This document shows positions 19,778-31,780 of a stretch of DNA of 64,000 bases, piece by piece. A model generated the notes under the pieces. That model searched no databases, was not told the origin of the DNA, and worked only from the letters and a program-made list of their open reading frames with translations. Source of the stretch: Aegilops tauschii subsp. strangulata (Eukaryota > Streptophyta > Magnoliopsida > Poales > Poaceae). Each line of letters opens with the position of its first letter. Within the stretch, counting starts at the first letter, position 1. The position numbers and the translations under genes were made by a program. The stretch is from NCBI RefSeq assembly GCF_002575655.3, contig NC_053037.3, positions 141,681,207 through 141,745,206 on the forward strand, written 5' to 3'.

Positions 19778-20910
19778 ATGGCTCCGCCAACGCGTCAGAA
19801 TCCGGAATGCAATGAAGGAAGTCAGGCGAACCCTCCGCCACCACCTCCGCCTCCGGAGGCATGGCAAGCTATCATGGCAGCCACCAACGCCAATGCTCAG
19901 ATGATTCTGCAACTCTTGCAAGAACGCACCCAAGGGCAAGGCAATCAAGGAAATCAAGGCCAAGGCAACAATCAGCCTAACTTCGCTACCCTCAACCAGT
20001 TTCTCGCAAATCAGCCCAAGTCTTTCAGCTACTGTGCCGAGGCCACGGATGCCGATGATTGGCTCGTGGACATCAACAAGCATTTTGAATGTAGCAATGT
20101 CAGGCCTGAGGACTATGTCAAGTTTGCTTCTTTTCAGCTCAAGGACCAAGCTGTTGATTGGTATCAACAATACAAAGATTCCAAAGGAGGTCGTGTGATC
20201 ACTTGGACTGACTTCTGTCGGGATTTCAAAGCGCACCACATTCCACAAAGTGTTGTTGAGAGCAAGTGTGAGGAGTTCCGCAATCTCAAGCAAGGCAACA
20301 TGTCTGTGTATCAATTCAACATCCAGTTTCAGAAACTTGCTCGCTTCGCTAAACAAGACGTTCCTGATGAAAAGAGCATGATCTATCACTTCAGAGGTGG
20401 CCTTAGAGAGGATCTGCAGTTAGCTCTCGTTCTTGTTGAGCCTACTCAGTTTGATCAATTCTATAACATGGCACTGAAGCAAGAGGCTGCTCAGCTCAAG
20501 TGTGAGGCTTCTAAGAAGAGAGTCAGGGACACATTTCAGTCTTCTTCTTCCTCACTAGTGGCTGCTAAGCAACAGAAGTTCTGGTTGCCTCCTCCTCCGT
20601 TTCGTCAGCCTTACCAGCAGAAGAACAAAGGTGGCCATGGATCTTCCCACTCTTCCAACTCTGGCTATCAGAACAAGTCTCAGAATCAAGCTCCAAAGTC
20701 GAATGCTCCTTATCATCGTCCACTCTTAGAGGTGACTTGCAACAAGTGTCAGCAGAAAGGTCACTATGCTAACAAGTGCTTCAACCAAAGGCGCCTTCCG
20801 CCTCCTCCTCCTGTGAGATCTTCCAGCAATGTAGTGGTCAAGCATAATCCAAAGTCTGCAAAGGTGAACATGATGAATGCAGCTCAAGCGGAGGAATCTA
20901 CTGATGTGAT
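19778..20910 (+). pseudogene. gag: gag region of element I
   Basis: Structural protein of the retrotransposon particle. The ATG at 19778 (MAPPTRQ) begins a Pro-rich lead (PPPPPPPPEAWQ). The capsid-like core follows, with the motif FSYCAEATDADDWL, a WYQQYKDSKGG stretch and LRKQGN-like helices, then a Gln/Ser-rich linker. The nucleocapsid zinc knuckle CNKCQQKGHYANKC (CX2CX4HX4C, 20738-20779) is intact. In this clade gag and pol normally form one frame. Here the frame shifts by one base at about 20909-20911, consistent with loss of a single nucleotide, so gag terminates out of frame at 21028 and pol is uncoupled. A programmed frameshift is less likely because no slippery heptamer is evident at the junction. 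Confidence 0.85.
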
Positions 20911-22578
20911 ATGGGTAATCTCTCAGTTAATGATATTCCTGCAAAAGTTCTTTTTGATACTGGTGCTTCGCTTTGTTTCATGTCAAGACCGTTTTTTGCC
21001 AAGCATGAATTCACTTGTTCACATCTGAGTAAACCCATGGATGTCGTTTCTCCGGGTAAACGATTGAGTTCTAGTTTGGTGGTTCCGGATGTTTCCGTCA
21101 AGATGGGAAACTATAAATTTCTGTCTTCTCCAGTTGTTCTTGGTGACTCGGATATTGATCTTATTCTCGGGATGGACTGGCTTTCTAAGCACAAGGCTCA
21201 ACTTGATTGTGCTGCCAGGGAAATTCAATTGACACACTCTTCTGAGGATGTGATTATTTATGCCGCTCGTGATGAAACCATTTGGTTGTTTTCTCTCAAT
21301 GAGAAGGGCGAATTGGATGCCATCTCTCAGATTCCAGTCGTTTGTGAGTATCAAGATGTCTTTCCAGAAGAGCTTCCGGGTATGCCTCCTCACCGGCCAG
21401 TTGAGTTCGTTATCGCTCTTGAGCCGGGCACGGAACCCGTTTGCAAGCGTCCATACAAGCTTGGACCCAAGGAGCTGAAGGAATTGAAGAAACAGCTCGA
21501 TGAACAAGAGCGTCTGGGTTTGATCAGACCGAGTTCATCTCCATGGGGTTGTGGTGTTCTTTTTGTCCAGAAGAAGGATGGCACGGACCGACTTTGTGTC
21601 GACTACCGTCCATTGAACAAGAAGACAATCAAGAACAAGTATCCACTTCCCAACATCAATGAGCTATTCAAGCAACTCAAAGGTGCTAAAGTATTCTCCA
21701 AGCTTGACCTTCGTATGGGTTATCACCAGATTCGCATTCGTGAAGAAGATACTCCCAAGACAGCATTCAGAACAAGCTTTGGTTCCTATGAATATACTGT
21801 CATGTCTTTCGGCCTTGTCAATGCTCCTCCAACATTCTCTCGGATGATGAATTTCATCTTCAACCCCTATACCAATGAATTCGTCCTGGTGTATCTCGAT
21901 GATATTTTGGTCTTCTCCAAGAATAAGAAGGATCATGCCAAACATTTGCGATTGGTGCTCGACAAGCTCAGAGAGTATCAATTTTATGCAAAGTTTTCCA
22001 AATGTGAGTTTTGGCTCGATGAAGTTCTTTACCTTGGTCACATCATCTCTGCCAAGGGCATCGCTGTTAACCCCGAGAAGGTGTCTGCAATTGTGAATTG
22101 GGAACCTCCTCAGAATGTCAAGCAGCTTCGCAGTTTTCTTGGTCTTGCAAGCTATTGCCGAAGATTCGTTGAGAATTTCTCTAAGATTGCAAAGCCTCTT
22201 TCCAACCTCCTCCAGAAGCATGTGAAGTATGTCTGGTCTCCTGAGTGTGACGTTGCTTTCAACACTCTCAAAGAGAAACTCGTCACAGCTCCTGTCTTAA
22301 CTCCTCCTGACGAATCCAAGTCATTCGAAGTTTTCTGTGATGCTTCTCTCCAAGGTCTCGGTGCTGTGTTAATGCAAGAGAAGAAAGTTGTGGCCTATAC
22401 CTCTCGTCAGTTGAAGCCCAACGAAAAGAACTACCCCACTCACGATCTTGAGTTGGCGGCAGTTGTCCATGCATTAATAACGTGGAGACATCTCTTGTTG
22501 GGAAGAAAAGTGGACATATTCACCGATCACAAGAGTCTCAAGTACATCTTCACTCAGCCCAACCTCAACCTCAGGTAG
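20911..22578 (+). pseudogene. pol: Protease, reverse transcriptase and most of RNase H of element I
   Basis: First half of pol. Aspartic protease active site VLFDTGAS is at about residues 13-20. Reverse transcriptase runs from about residue 180 to 430, with [10 protein letters not shown] (first catalytic Asp about 266) and YLDD (about 328-331), so its catalytic triad is intact. RNase H starts near residue 472, with FCDAS (Asp 477), [12 protein letters not shown] (Glu 514) and [10 protein letters not shown] (Asp 539) preserved. The frame is cut by TAG at 22576-22578, where relatives have a glutamine codon after LNLR, so a single C-to-T change explains it. The homologous frame resumes directly downstream with no length change. 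The product would be a truncated polyprotein without integrase. Confidence 0.9.
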
Positions 22579-24225
22579 ACTCGATGGGTCGAAATGATTC
22601 AAGAGTACAATCCGAGTATTGAATATACTCCAGGCAAGGCCAATGTCATTGCAGATGCTTTAAGCAGGAAGGCTTATTGCAACAGCTTAATTCTCAAGCC
22701 ATTCCAACCGGATCTTTGTGAAGCTTTCCGCAAGCTGAATCTCCAAGTTGTTCCTCAAGGCTTTCTTGCCAACCTCATAGTCTCTCCTACTTTGGAAGAT
22801 CAAATTCGTGAGGCACAACTTCTTGATGCCATGGTGAAGAAGGTGAAACGTGGTATCGACAAGGGTCTCTCCAAATACAAGTGCTATCGCATTGATGACA
22901 GAGACACTTTATTCTTCGAGGACCGGATTGTGGTTCCTAAAGGTGATCTAAGGAAAGTCATTTTGAACGAGGCGCACAATTCTCTCCTTTCCATTCATCC
23001 TAGAAGTACGAAGATGTACCATGACCTCAAGCAGTCGTATTGGTGGACTCGAATGAAGCGAGAAATCGCCCAATTCGTGAACGAATCTGATGTCTGTCGA
23101 AGGCTGAAAGCAGAACACCAACGACCAGCTGGTCTCCTCCAACCTCTTGCTATCCCAGAATGGAAGTTTGATCATATCGAAATGGACTTCGTGACTGGAT
23201 TTCCAAACTCCAAGCATGGAAATGATGCTATCTTCGTTGTCATCGACAAGCTTTCTAAAGTGGCTAATTTCCTTCCAATCAAAGAGTCTATCACAGCAGC
23301 TCAGTTGGCAGAGCTATACACCTCCAGGATTGTCTCCTTGCACGGCATTCCACAATTGATTTCTTCAGATCGTGGAAGCATCTTCACTTCTAAGTTCTGG
23401 GACTCCTTCCAGAAGGCCATGGGCACCAACATTCGCTTCAGCACAGCTTTCCATCCTCAAACTAGTGGCCAAGTCGAGCGAGTCAATCAAATTCTTGAAG
23501 ATATGCTCAGAGCTTGTGTCATTTCCTTTGGCATGAAATGGGAAGATTGTCTTCCATATGCCGAATTCTCCTACAACAACAGCTTCCAAGCGAGTTCGGG
23601 CAAGGCCCCATTCGAGATTCTCTATGGCAGAAAGTGTCGTACTCCTCTCAATTGGTCAGAGACTGGTGAACTCCAACTTCTTGGCAATGACTTAATCACA
23701 GAGGCTGAAGAAATGTGTAAAGTCATCCGTAAAAATCTCAAAGCCGCACAATCGCGCCAGAAGAGTTACTATGATAGTAAGCACCGTGATTTGGCTTTCG
23801 AGATCGGAGACCATGTCTACCTCCGCGTCTCTCCAATGAAAGGCACCCGTCGCTTCGGTATCAAAGGGAAGCTTGCCCCTAGATACGTGGGTCCTTTCAA
23901 GATCATTGGCAAAAGAGGCGACCTCGCCTATCAACTTGAGCTTCCTTCCAACTTCGCGAACATGCACGATGTGTTCCATGTGTCACAGCATCGCAAGTGC
24001 TTCAAGACGCCTGAGCGCACCATCAACTTCCAAGAGATTGACCTCCAAGAAGATCTGTCTTATCATGAGCACCCCGTTGCTATTCTTGAAGAAACTGAGC
24101 GCAAGACTCGCAACAAGTCAATCAAATTCCTGAAAGTGAAGTGCTCGCACCATTCCGACCGAGAAGCCACCGGGGAACGCGAGGACCACCTCCGTTCCGA
24201 ATATCCGGAGTTCTTTCTGTCCTAG
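22579..24225 (+). pseudogene. pol: RNase H C-terminus, integrase and chromodomain-like tail of element I
   Basis: Continues in the same phase after the TAG. It carries the last RNase H acid in IADALSRK. The integrase zinc-binding domain has H (EAHNS), H (SIHP) and one Cys, but the first Cys of the CxxC pair is Ser (codon TCT, 23086-23088; SDVC). The DDE catalytic core is complete: MDF (about residue 198 counted from 22594), SDRGS (259) and VERVNQ (295), a D,D-35-E spacing. The C-terminal tail resembles a Tekay chromodomain, but two aromatic positions expected as Trp are Cys (24142-24144) and Gly (24172-24174). It therefore has at least three defects: stop codon, zinc finger and chromodomain aromatic residues. 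Confidence 0.9.
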
Positions 24226-24261
24226 ATCTCGGGACGAGATCCTCTCGTAGTGGTGGAGTGT
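24226..24261 (+). promoter_or_regulatory. Palindrome and polypurine tract of element I
   Basis: ATCTCGGGACGAGAT (24226-24240) is a 6-bp inverted repeat with a 3-bp centre. It is followed by the purine-rich GTAGTGGTGGAGTGT (24247-24261) abutting the 3' LTR, the expected plus-strand primer. Element II has the same arrangement. Confidence 0.75.
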
Positions 24262-27200
24262 TGTAACACCCCGGATGTAACTTTCCATATTTGTAACTCC
24301 AACTCTTGCCATTTTCAGCTTTGTGTTATGATATTCCCTTCGTGGTCGGGTTTTGTCTTTCGTTTTGCATTTTGTTCATGTCATGCATCTCATATCATGT
24401 CATCATGTGCATTGCATTTGCATACGTGTTCGTCTCTTGCATCCGAGCATTTTCCCCGTTGTCCGTTTTGCAATCCGGCACTCCCACCTCCTCCGGCGCA
24501 CCCCTTTTCGTTTCTTTTTGTGAGCGGGTGTTGAATGTTCTCGGAATGGACCGAGGCTTGTCAAGTGGCCTTGGTATACCACCGGTAGACCACCGGTCAA
24601 GTTTCGTTTCATTTGGAGGTCGTTTGATGCTCCAACGGTTAACCGGGTAACCGCAAAGTCCTTTTGTGTGTTGCAGCAAAAACCCTCTCCAAACAGCCCA
24701 AAACCCCTCTAAGTCTCTTCCATGCTTTAGTTCGTTCGATCACGATCGTGTGGGCGAAAACCGTGCTCCATTTGGAGTCTCCTAGCTCCCTCTACCTATA
24801 AATATGTGTCTCTCCCGAATCCTCCCGCAGTCCAAAACCATAAAAATCGCCCTCCGGCGCCGCCGGACGAAGCCGTCGCCGCCCCGCAGCCACTCCGCGC
24901 CCGCCACGTGTCCCGCGCCGCCCACCTCCGCCGCCAGGCCCGCGCGGGGCCCGTGCTCGCCCGCGGGATCCCGCCGCCGCTCGCCCGCTCCTTCTTCCTC
25001 CTCCGCCGAAGCCCGACGCCGCCCCGCGCCAAGCCGCCGACGCCGGCCGCCGTCCGCCCTGTCCGCCGGCGCCCGAGCCCGCGAGCCGCCGCGCCTCGCC
25101 GCCCCCGTGCCCCGGCGCCTCCTCCCCGTCTCCGGCTCCTCCTTCGCGCGCCTCCTCCCCGCCGGCCCTCTCCTCCGTCTTCCCCGGCGAGCGCCCTTGC
25201 TCCGGCGAGCTTCGGCCGTCCCCGAGCTCGAGCACCGGCCCGATCTAGATCCAGGCGCAGTGGTTGACTTTCTTCCCCTCTCCCGTTTTCTCCAAGTCCC
25301 CGAGTTTTTACATTATATGCTCATGTTCATCGCATCATAACTCTCTGCATATAGTTCTGTTTTGCACGTGTAATATATAGAAATGGTTGTCCCGTGATGC
25401 TCTTCATTTTGTTCCATTGCACCATGTTCATTTGAGTCCATCTTGATGCCAAAATCTCTGGTGCAATAGTGCTAGTTGCTGTTAACTGCTGTTACTTATC
25501 AGAACTTGAGGCTTTGTTATTTTTGTTGCATTTAATCTGTGCAACTTATGGGCATGAGCTCTACATGTGTTTTGTCGTATGCCATGCCATCTTTACAGAG
25601 GTGTATGCCATGTATATTTGTGATCTCTGTGGTGACTAGCACAAGCATGCAAACTAGGCTTCGTGATGTTTCTGATTTCAGGGACTTAGTAAATTTACCA
25701 AGTCTTTGTCTGCTGTTATTTTGTTGCTATGTATCCATGTGGCTACAGAGAGATCTATACTCCTTTTGGATATATTCAGTAAGGATGTTTTGTAGATATT
25801 TTTGTAGTTGATCCATTCCTGCCCCTGTTTGCATTTATGGAGTGCCATAGCATGACTCAATCTTGCTCTACTTTTGCTATAAAATATTTCTGGCAGATTG
25901 TTTACGTGTTATTCAATTTTGCCAAGCTTGTTGTAGTTGATCCATACATGCTACGTACTTGCTCTTGCCATGGATAGCTTCATAAACTTGCCATCTTGCT
26001 GTAGGTATGCTTTTTTTGTCATTTATTTCTTTGTGGTGAGTGCATCAAGCTCACCAAGATGCCTTCATATTATTGTTTCTGCCATGCTCTGTTTTCTGCC
26101 AAGTCTGAAACCTGTTAACGAAACTTGCTATGTTTACATGGTTGCCATCATATCTTATGTTCCTTTTTGGCTTATGGTCAGTAAGGGACTTTTGTCATAT
26201 GCATTTAGTAGATTCATGCCATGCCTTTTTTTGCCATGTTAAGTTCATTTAGCATGTTTATTTCTTGCTCTCAACATTGCTACCTGATGTTGTTTATGCC
26301 ATGTCCAGTATTTTCACCAAGTCTGTGAACCTGTCATCTTTTGCACTTTTGCCATGCTTGTTTGAACCTGCTGTGGTGTGAACTAGCCGTAGCTCAGTGT
26401 TCATATTTTGTCAAGAATCTCCTGTAGATTACTGTCATATGCTTTGTTGCTATGTTGGAGTGCTGTTGCATTGTTACTTGTTGTATTCTAAGTGCTATCA
26501 TGCTGTTAATCACAGATTCGTGTCATTCTTGTTTTGCTTGCCATTTGCGAACCGTGCATCCGTTTCCGGTGATCTTTATATCGATTTCAACCGAAATCAT
26601 CTCATCTTTCCAGTGGCATGCTTGGTTTGCCAAGTTACTGCCTTGTTCATCATTTTTCGTCCGGAGCACGCATATGCATCGCATACCACATCTCGCATAC
26701 CATTCATGTTTTGCATCATGTTGCTTGTGCATTTCCCGTGATTGATTGTGGTTCCGTTGCTTGTGTTCTTGTTTTGGGTAGAGCCGGGAGACGAGTTCGT
26801 GAACGAGGAACCTGTTGAGTACGCTTATGAGGATCAAGTTTTCGACAACTCTGAGAACTTTGCAGGCAAGATGACCATACCCTCGAAATCACTTCTATCT
26901 TTGCTTTGCTAGTTGTTCGTTCCATTGCCATGCTGCGCTACCTACCACTTGCTATATCATGCCTCCCATATTGCCATGTCAAGACTCTAACCATCCTTTT
27001 CCTAGCAAACCGTTGTTTGGCTAAGTTACCGCTTTTGCTCAGCCCTTCTTATAGCGTTGCTAGTTGCAGGTGAAGATGAAGTTGGTTCCATGTTGGAACA
27101 TGGATATTTTGGAATATCACAATATCTCTTATTTAATTAATGCATCTATATATTTGGTAAAGGGTGGAAGGCTCGGCCTTATGCCTGGTGTTTTGTTCCA

Positions 27201-28494
27201 CTCTTGCCGCCCTAGTTTTCCGCCATACCGGTATTATGTTCCTTGAGTTTGCGTTCCTTATGCGGTTGGGTGATTTATGGGACCCCCTTGACAGTTCGCC
27301 TTGAATAAAACTCCTCCAGCAAGGCCCAACCTTGGTTTTATCATTTGCCACCTAAGCCTTTTCCCCCGGGTTTTCGCGAGCCCGAGGGTCATCTTTATTT
27401 TAACCCCCCCCCCCCGGGCCAGTGCTCCTTCGAGTGTTGGTCCGAACCGAGCAGCCTGCGGGGCCACCACGGGGAAACTCGAGGACTGGTTTTACTCGTA
27501 GCTTGACTTATCCGGTGTGCCCTGAGAACGAGATATGTGCAGCTCCTATCGGGATTTGTCGGCGCATCGGGCGGCTTTGCTGGTCTTGTTTTACCATTGT
27601 CGAAATGTCTTGTAAACCGGGATTCCGAGACTGATCGGGTCTTTCCGGGAGAAGGTTTATCCTTCGTTGACCGTGAGAGCTTATGATGGGCTAAGTTGGG
27701 ACACCCCTGCAGGGTATTATCTTTCGAAAGCCGTGCCTGCGGTTATGAGGCAGATGGAAATTTGTTAATGTCCGGTTGTAGAGAACTTGTCACTTGACTT
27801 AATGAAAATACATCAATCGTGTGTGTAGTCGTGATGGTCTCTTCTCGGCGGAGTCCGGGAAGTGAACATGGTTTGAGTTATGCATGAACGTAAGTAGTTT
27901 CAGGATCACTTCTTGATCATTTCTAGCTTCGCGACCGTTCCGCTGCTTCTCTTCTCGCTCTCATTTGCGTATGTTAGCCACCATATATGCTTAGTGCCTG
28001 CTGCAGTTCCACCTCATTACACCATCCTTTCCTATAAGCTTAAATAGTCTTGATCTCACGGGTGTGAGATTGCTGAGTCCTCGTGACTCACAGATTCTAC
28101 CAAAATAGTTGCAGGTGCCGACGATGCCAGTGCAGGTGACGAAACCAAGCTCAAGTGGGAGTTCGACGAGGAACGTGGTCGTTACTATGTGTCTTTTCCT
28201 GATGATCAGTAGTGGAGCCCAGTTGGGACGATCGGGGATCTAGCATTTGGGGTTATCTTATTTTCATTTGGATTTGACCGTAGCCGGTCTATATGTGTGG
28301 ATTTTGGATGATGTATGAATTATATTTATGTGTTGTGTGAAGTGGCGATTGTAAGCCAACTCTCGTTATCCCATTCTTGTTCCTTACATGGGATTGTGTG
28401 AAGATGACCCTTCTTGCGACAAAACCACAATGCGGTTATGCCTCTAAGTCATGCCTCGACACGTGGGAGATATAGCCGCATCGTGGGCGTTACA
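24262..28494 (+). repeat. 3' LTR of element I (full length)
   Basis: 4,233 bp, TGTAAC...GTTACA. It contains the ~1.36-kb segment missing from the 5' LTR, including a poly-C run at about 27405-27415. TATAAATA is at 24797-24804, followed by GC-rich probable transcribed sequence. The GC-rich frames at 24.8-25.3 kb parallel those in the 5' LTR and are not genes. Confidence 0.93.
24797..24804 (+). promoter_or_regulatory. LTR TATA box (TATAAATA)
   Basis: Well-formed TATA box in the intact 3' LTR. It could direct read-out transcription into the repeat array to its right. Confidence 0.5.
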
Positions 28495-28499
28495 TGACA
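28495..28499. repeat. Target-site duplication TGACA, right copy of element I
   Basis: Identical to 15697-15701. The sequence continues CTAGGGACCCACC, matching the array-unit order after the interrupted GAGAGG. Confidence 0.9.
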
Positions 28500-28720
28500 C
28501 TAGGGACCCACCAGCGTCATGGCAGTACGCAAGCAAGTGCCTCTATAGTACAAGCCCAAAAATATGGTTCCTCATAATGGTTGGACATCTGGGGCTCACG
28601 CCATTGCCAACGTAGTCAATAGACGAGAGAATTACACTACGAGCGGCTGACACCAGGGACCCAGCAAGTCGCGTAGTTTTTTTTCTTTTGAGGAACAAGC
28701 AGTTGTTATTTATACTAGTT
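28500..28720 (+). repeat. Diverged unit of the A/B/C repeat family, right part
   Basis: Continues the unit interrupted at 15701: AGGGACCCACC, ACGCAAGCAAGTGCCTC and, after a diverged stretch, CTGACACCAGGGACCCAGC. It represents an older, more diverged copy than the array that follows. Confidence 0.55.
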
Positions 28721-28724
28721 TTAG

Positions 28725-28880
28725 CGACGGGCCAGGGTAACAACGGGGCTGCGCGGGGGCTGTGGCCCGTCTAGCCAGGGTTTTATTTATGTTTACCACA
28801 TCATGAGCCTAGTTGTGTTTTTTTCTTGCTGAAAATGGCTAGCCCAGTTCTATTTTTTTAAAGAAATACCCAAACAAGGC
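28725..28880 (+). repeat. Left edge shared by two copies of the repeat family
   Basis: ACAACGGGGC and, further right, AGCCCAGTTCTATTTT align with 45280-45410 in the same order. This suggests that the 28.7-kb and 45.2-kb copies start at the same place in an ancestral element. The class is unknown; no terminal inverted repeat was recognised. Confidence 0.45.
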
Positions 28881-29404
28881 CTACTTGCTTTATCGGCCCT
28901 GCTGGGCTGCAAATCTTTCAAGACGAGGAGAGTTTCATTCGGTTTGCCGAGAAATGGGCTGTACATTTTTAAAACACATCAAACCGGGAATTAGTTTCAA
29001 TTTTTTTCATTACAAGATCTTAAATTCCATTGATTTTGATGTGTGGACAATTATTTGGATTAAATATTTATATAAATTATTTTTCAAAATAGTTTGAATG
29101 TGAATCAATATTTCTGGATTAAAAACAGTTGACCGCACCGAAATATGCTAAATTTCGTATACTTTTTAACCGTGGCAACAATATGGGGTGTAATGCTAAC
29201 AAAAAGAAGATGGGCTCCAAAAAAATCCTAAGAATTAGCAAATGGGTTGTACATTATTAGAAATAATGGCAGATGGGCTGTATGTTGTTTTTCCACAGAT
29301 TTGAGGCTGACTTGTGCGCCTACTACAGGTTGACGTGTATGCTTTCATAAAAAAAGGTTGACGCACACGCAACGCCCTGTCAACTTAGTCAACACACGAG
29401 AGCA

Positions 29405-30100
29405 GTGACTGTTGGATGTCCATGCAACGGTCGTCGTGCTTCTTCAATCTCTGCTCTTCCTGCTCCAGCCGCTCAAACAAGCGCCGGCGGGACTGCCTGC
29501 TCCCTCCTCCCCGCGGCCGGCTGTGCTGCCGCGCAGGCCACACTGCCCCACCGTACTCCCATCGCTGGCCTAGCCATCCCTCTACTCACCCACACCTGCT
29601 GTTATTCTCCGGCGACGACAGACGAACCAGTAAACCCTCGTACTCCTCCGCGTGGGAAACAACTGTCGAGTATTCCCTGGCTCCGTGTCGTTCCCTTCCT
29701 AGGCCTCGCCGCCGTCCACCGCCCTGGTGCTCTCGGCGCGGCCTGGTCAACGTGGTCAATGAACGACATCCATCGGAAGTGGACTGTACGTGGAGAGGCT
29801 GACAGCTGGGTCCACGGCCGCACGCAAGGAAATGCCTCCTTATTACGCGTAAAATAATGACTCTTCCACCTGACAGCTAGGACCCACAGGAAGGGCCTCT
29901 ATATTTCGCGAAAAAAACGTTCCCCACGCTGACAAGTCGGACCCACCAGCTATATCTTCGCACGCAAGGAAGTGCCTCCTTATTACGCCCAAAAAAATGA
30001 ATACCCCCTGCTAGCTGGGACCCACCATATTGTTGGGCTGACTTGTGGGCCTACTAAGTTGACGGGGACGGAGGGCTTTGTCAACTTAGTCAATACTCCA
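29405..30100 (+). repeat. Subunit A (type copy)
   Basis: Distinguished from B and C by TCTCTGCTCTTCCTGCTCCA, CGCTCAAACAAGCGCCGGCG and GACATCCATCGGAAGTGGAC. It is about 696 bp to the start of B. Confidence 0.85.
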
Positions 30101-30863
30101 GTGACCGTATGATGTCCATCCAACGGCCATAGTGCTTCTTCAACCTCTGGTCTTCTTGCTCCAGCCGCCCAAAGCAGCGCCGGTCGTGCCGCCTGCTCCC
30201 GCCTCCCGTGGCCGACTGTGCTACCGCGGAGGCCTTACTGCCCCCATACTACTCCCACCACTGGCCAGGCCATCCCTCCACTCACCCACACCCCCTGTTA
30301 TTCTGCGGCGACAGCAGCCTCACACCGCAGCCGAACCAGTGAACGCTCATACTCCTCTCCGCGTGGGCATCCACTGTTGCGTCTTGCCCGGCTCCACGTC
30401 GTCCCCTTCATAGGCCTCGCCGTCGTCCACCGCCGTGGTGCTCTCGGCGCGGCGTGGTCAATGTGGTCAACGACCGACTTCCATCGGAAGAGTACTGTAC
30501 GTGGAGAGGCTGACAGCTGGGTCCACGGCAGCCGCAAGGAAGTGCCTCCATATTACGCGGAAAATAATTATTCCTCCACCTGACAGCGGGGACCCACCGG
30601 ACGGGCCACCAGTATTTTGCAAAAAAAATCGTTTCCCCCTGACTGTTGGGACCCACCGGACGGGCCACCATATTTCGCGAAAAAACGTTCCCCCCGCTGT
30701 CAGCTCGGACCCACCGGAAGTGCCTCCTTATTACGCACAAAAAAATGAATACTCCCCCGGCTAGCTGGGACCCACCTTGGTGGGAGGCTGACTTGTGGGC
30801 CTACTAAGTTGACAGGGACGAAGGGCTTTGTCAACTTAGTCAATATGAACGATTCTAGCTCCA
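30101..30863 (+). repeat. Subunit B (type copy)
   Basis: Marked by CTCTGGTCTTCTTGCTCCAG, the ACTCACCCACACCCCCTG block and two successive GGACCCACCGGACGGGCCAC segments. It is about 763 bp to C. Confidence 0.85.
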
Positions 30864-31780
30864 GTGACCGTACGATGTCCATCCAACGGCCGTAGTGCTT
30901 CTTCAACCTCTGGTCTTCTTGCTCCAGCCGCCCAAAGCAGCGCCGATCATGCCGCATGCTCCTGCCTCCCGTGGTCGGCTGTGCTGCCGCAGAGGCCTCA
31001 CCGCCCCCTACTATTCCCACCGCTGGCCAGGCCCTGCAGCGACGGCAGCCTCACACCGCAGTCAAACCAGTGGAACCCTCGTACTCCTCTCCGCGCAGGC
31101 TTCCACTGCCGCGTCTTCCCCGGCTCCGCGTCGTCCCCTTCCTAGGCCTCGCCATCGTCCACCGCCGTGGTGCTCTCCGCGCAGCGTGGTCAACATGGTC
31201 AAGGAATGACTTCCAACGGAAGAGTACTGTACGTGGAGAGGCTGACAGCAGGGTCCACGGCCACAGCCCAGTTTTTTTGTGATTTTCCAAGTAAGTCGCT
31301 TTGTCGGGCCTGTTGGGCTGCAAATCTTTCAAGACGAGGAGAGCTTTCATTCGGCTGGCCGAGAAAATGGCCCATCAGTAATGAGAAATGGGTTGTACAT
31401 TTTTAAAACACATCAAACCGGCAATTAGTTTCAAATATCTTTTTTTTCATTTCAAGATTTTAAATTACATTTATTTTTATGCGTGGAGAATTTGTTGCAT
31501 TTTATATTGATATACATTTATTTTTAAAATCAGTTTGACTGTGAGCCAAAATTTCGGGATTAAAAACAGTTCGGACCGCACCGAAATATGCAAAATTTCG
31601 TGTAATTTTTTAAACGTGGCCACAATATGGGTTGTAATGCTAACAAAAAGAATATGGGCTCCATAAAAACCTTAAGAATTAGAAAATGGGCTATAAATTA
31701 TTAGAAATAATGGCAGATGGGTTGTATGCTGTTTTCCACAGATTTGAGGCTTTCCTAAAAAAAAGGTTGACGCACAAGCA
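30864..31780 (+). repeat. Subunit C plus AT-rich spacer (type copy)
   Basis: Shares the CTCTGGTCTTCTTGCTCCAG block with B but has a shorter middle. It ends in CAGTTTTTTTGTGATTT, then GGGCTGCAAATCTTTCAAGA and the AT-rich spacer. It is about 917 bp to the next A. Confidence 0.85.

Larger units (their letters stand above)
15702..28494 (+). mobile_element. Element I: Ty3/gypsy LTR retrotransposon, Tekay/Del-like chromovirus
   Basis: A 12.8-kb element bounded by TGACA duplications. LTRs open TGTAAC and close GTTACA, giving a perfect 6-bp terminal inverted repeat. Domain order is gag zinc knuckle, protease, reverse transcriptase, RNase H, integrase, chromodomain-like tail, which is the Ty3/gypsy order. 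The C-terminal tail ending in YPEFF, after KTRNKSIKFLKV, is typical of the Tekay/Del clade. The LTRs differ in length (2,917 and 4,233 bp) because the 5' copy lost about 1.36 kb. By eye, the first 500 bp of the LTRs differ at about 14 positions, suggesting insertion roughly a million years ago if a grass LTR rate near 1.3e-8 per site per year applies. Coding capacity is broken (see the coding entries). Confidence 0.93.

Noticed and set aside
20905..20915. Programmed ribosomal frameshift between gag and pol of element I
   Set aside because: No slippery heptamer or pseudoknot-like sequence is evident, and relatives of this clade use a single frame; a one-base deletion is simpler.
28618..28660. 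CACTAC at 28634 as the missing left terminus of the CACTA element
   Set aside because: The following bases (GAGCGGCTGAC) do not match the CACTACAAAAAAAAGACACA terminus or its subterminal TATGAC repeats.
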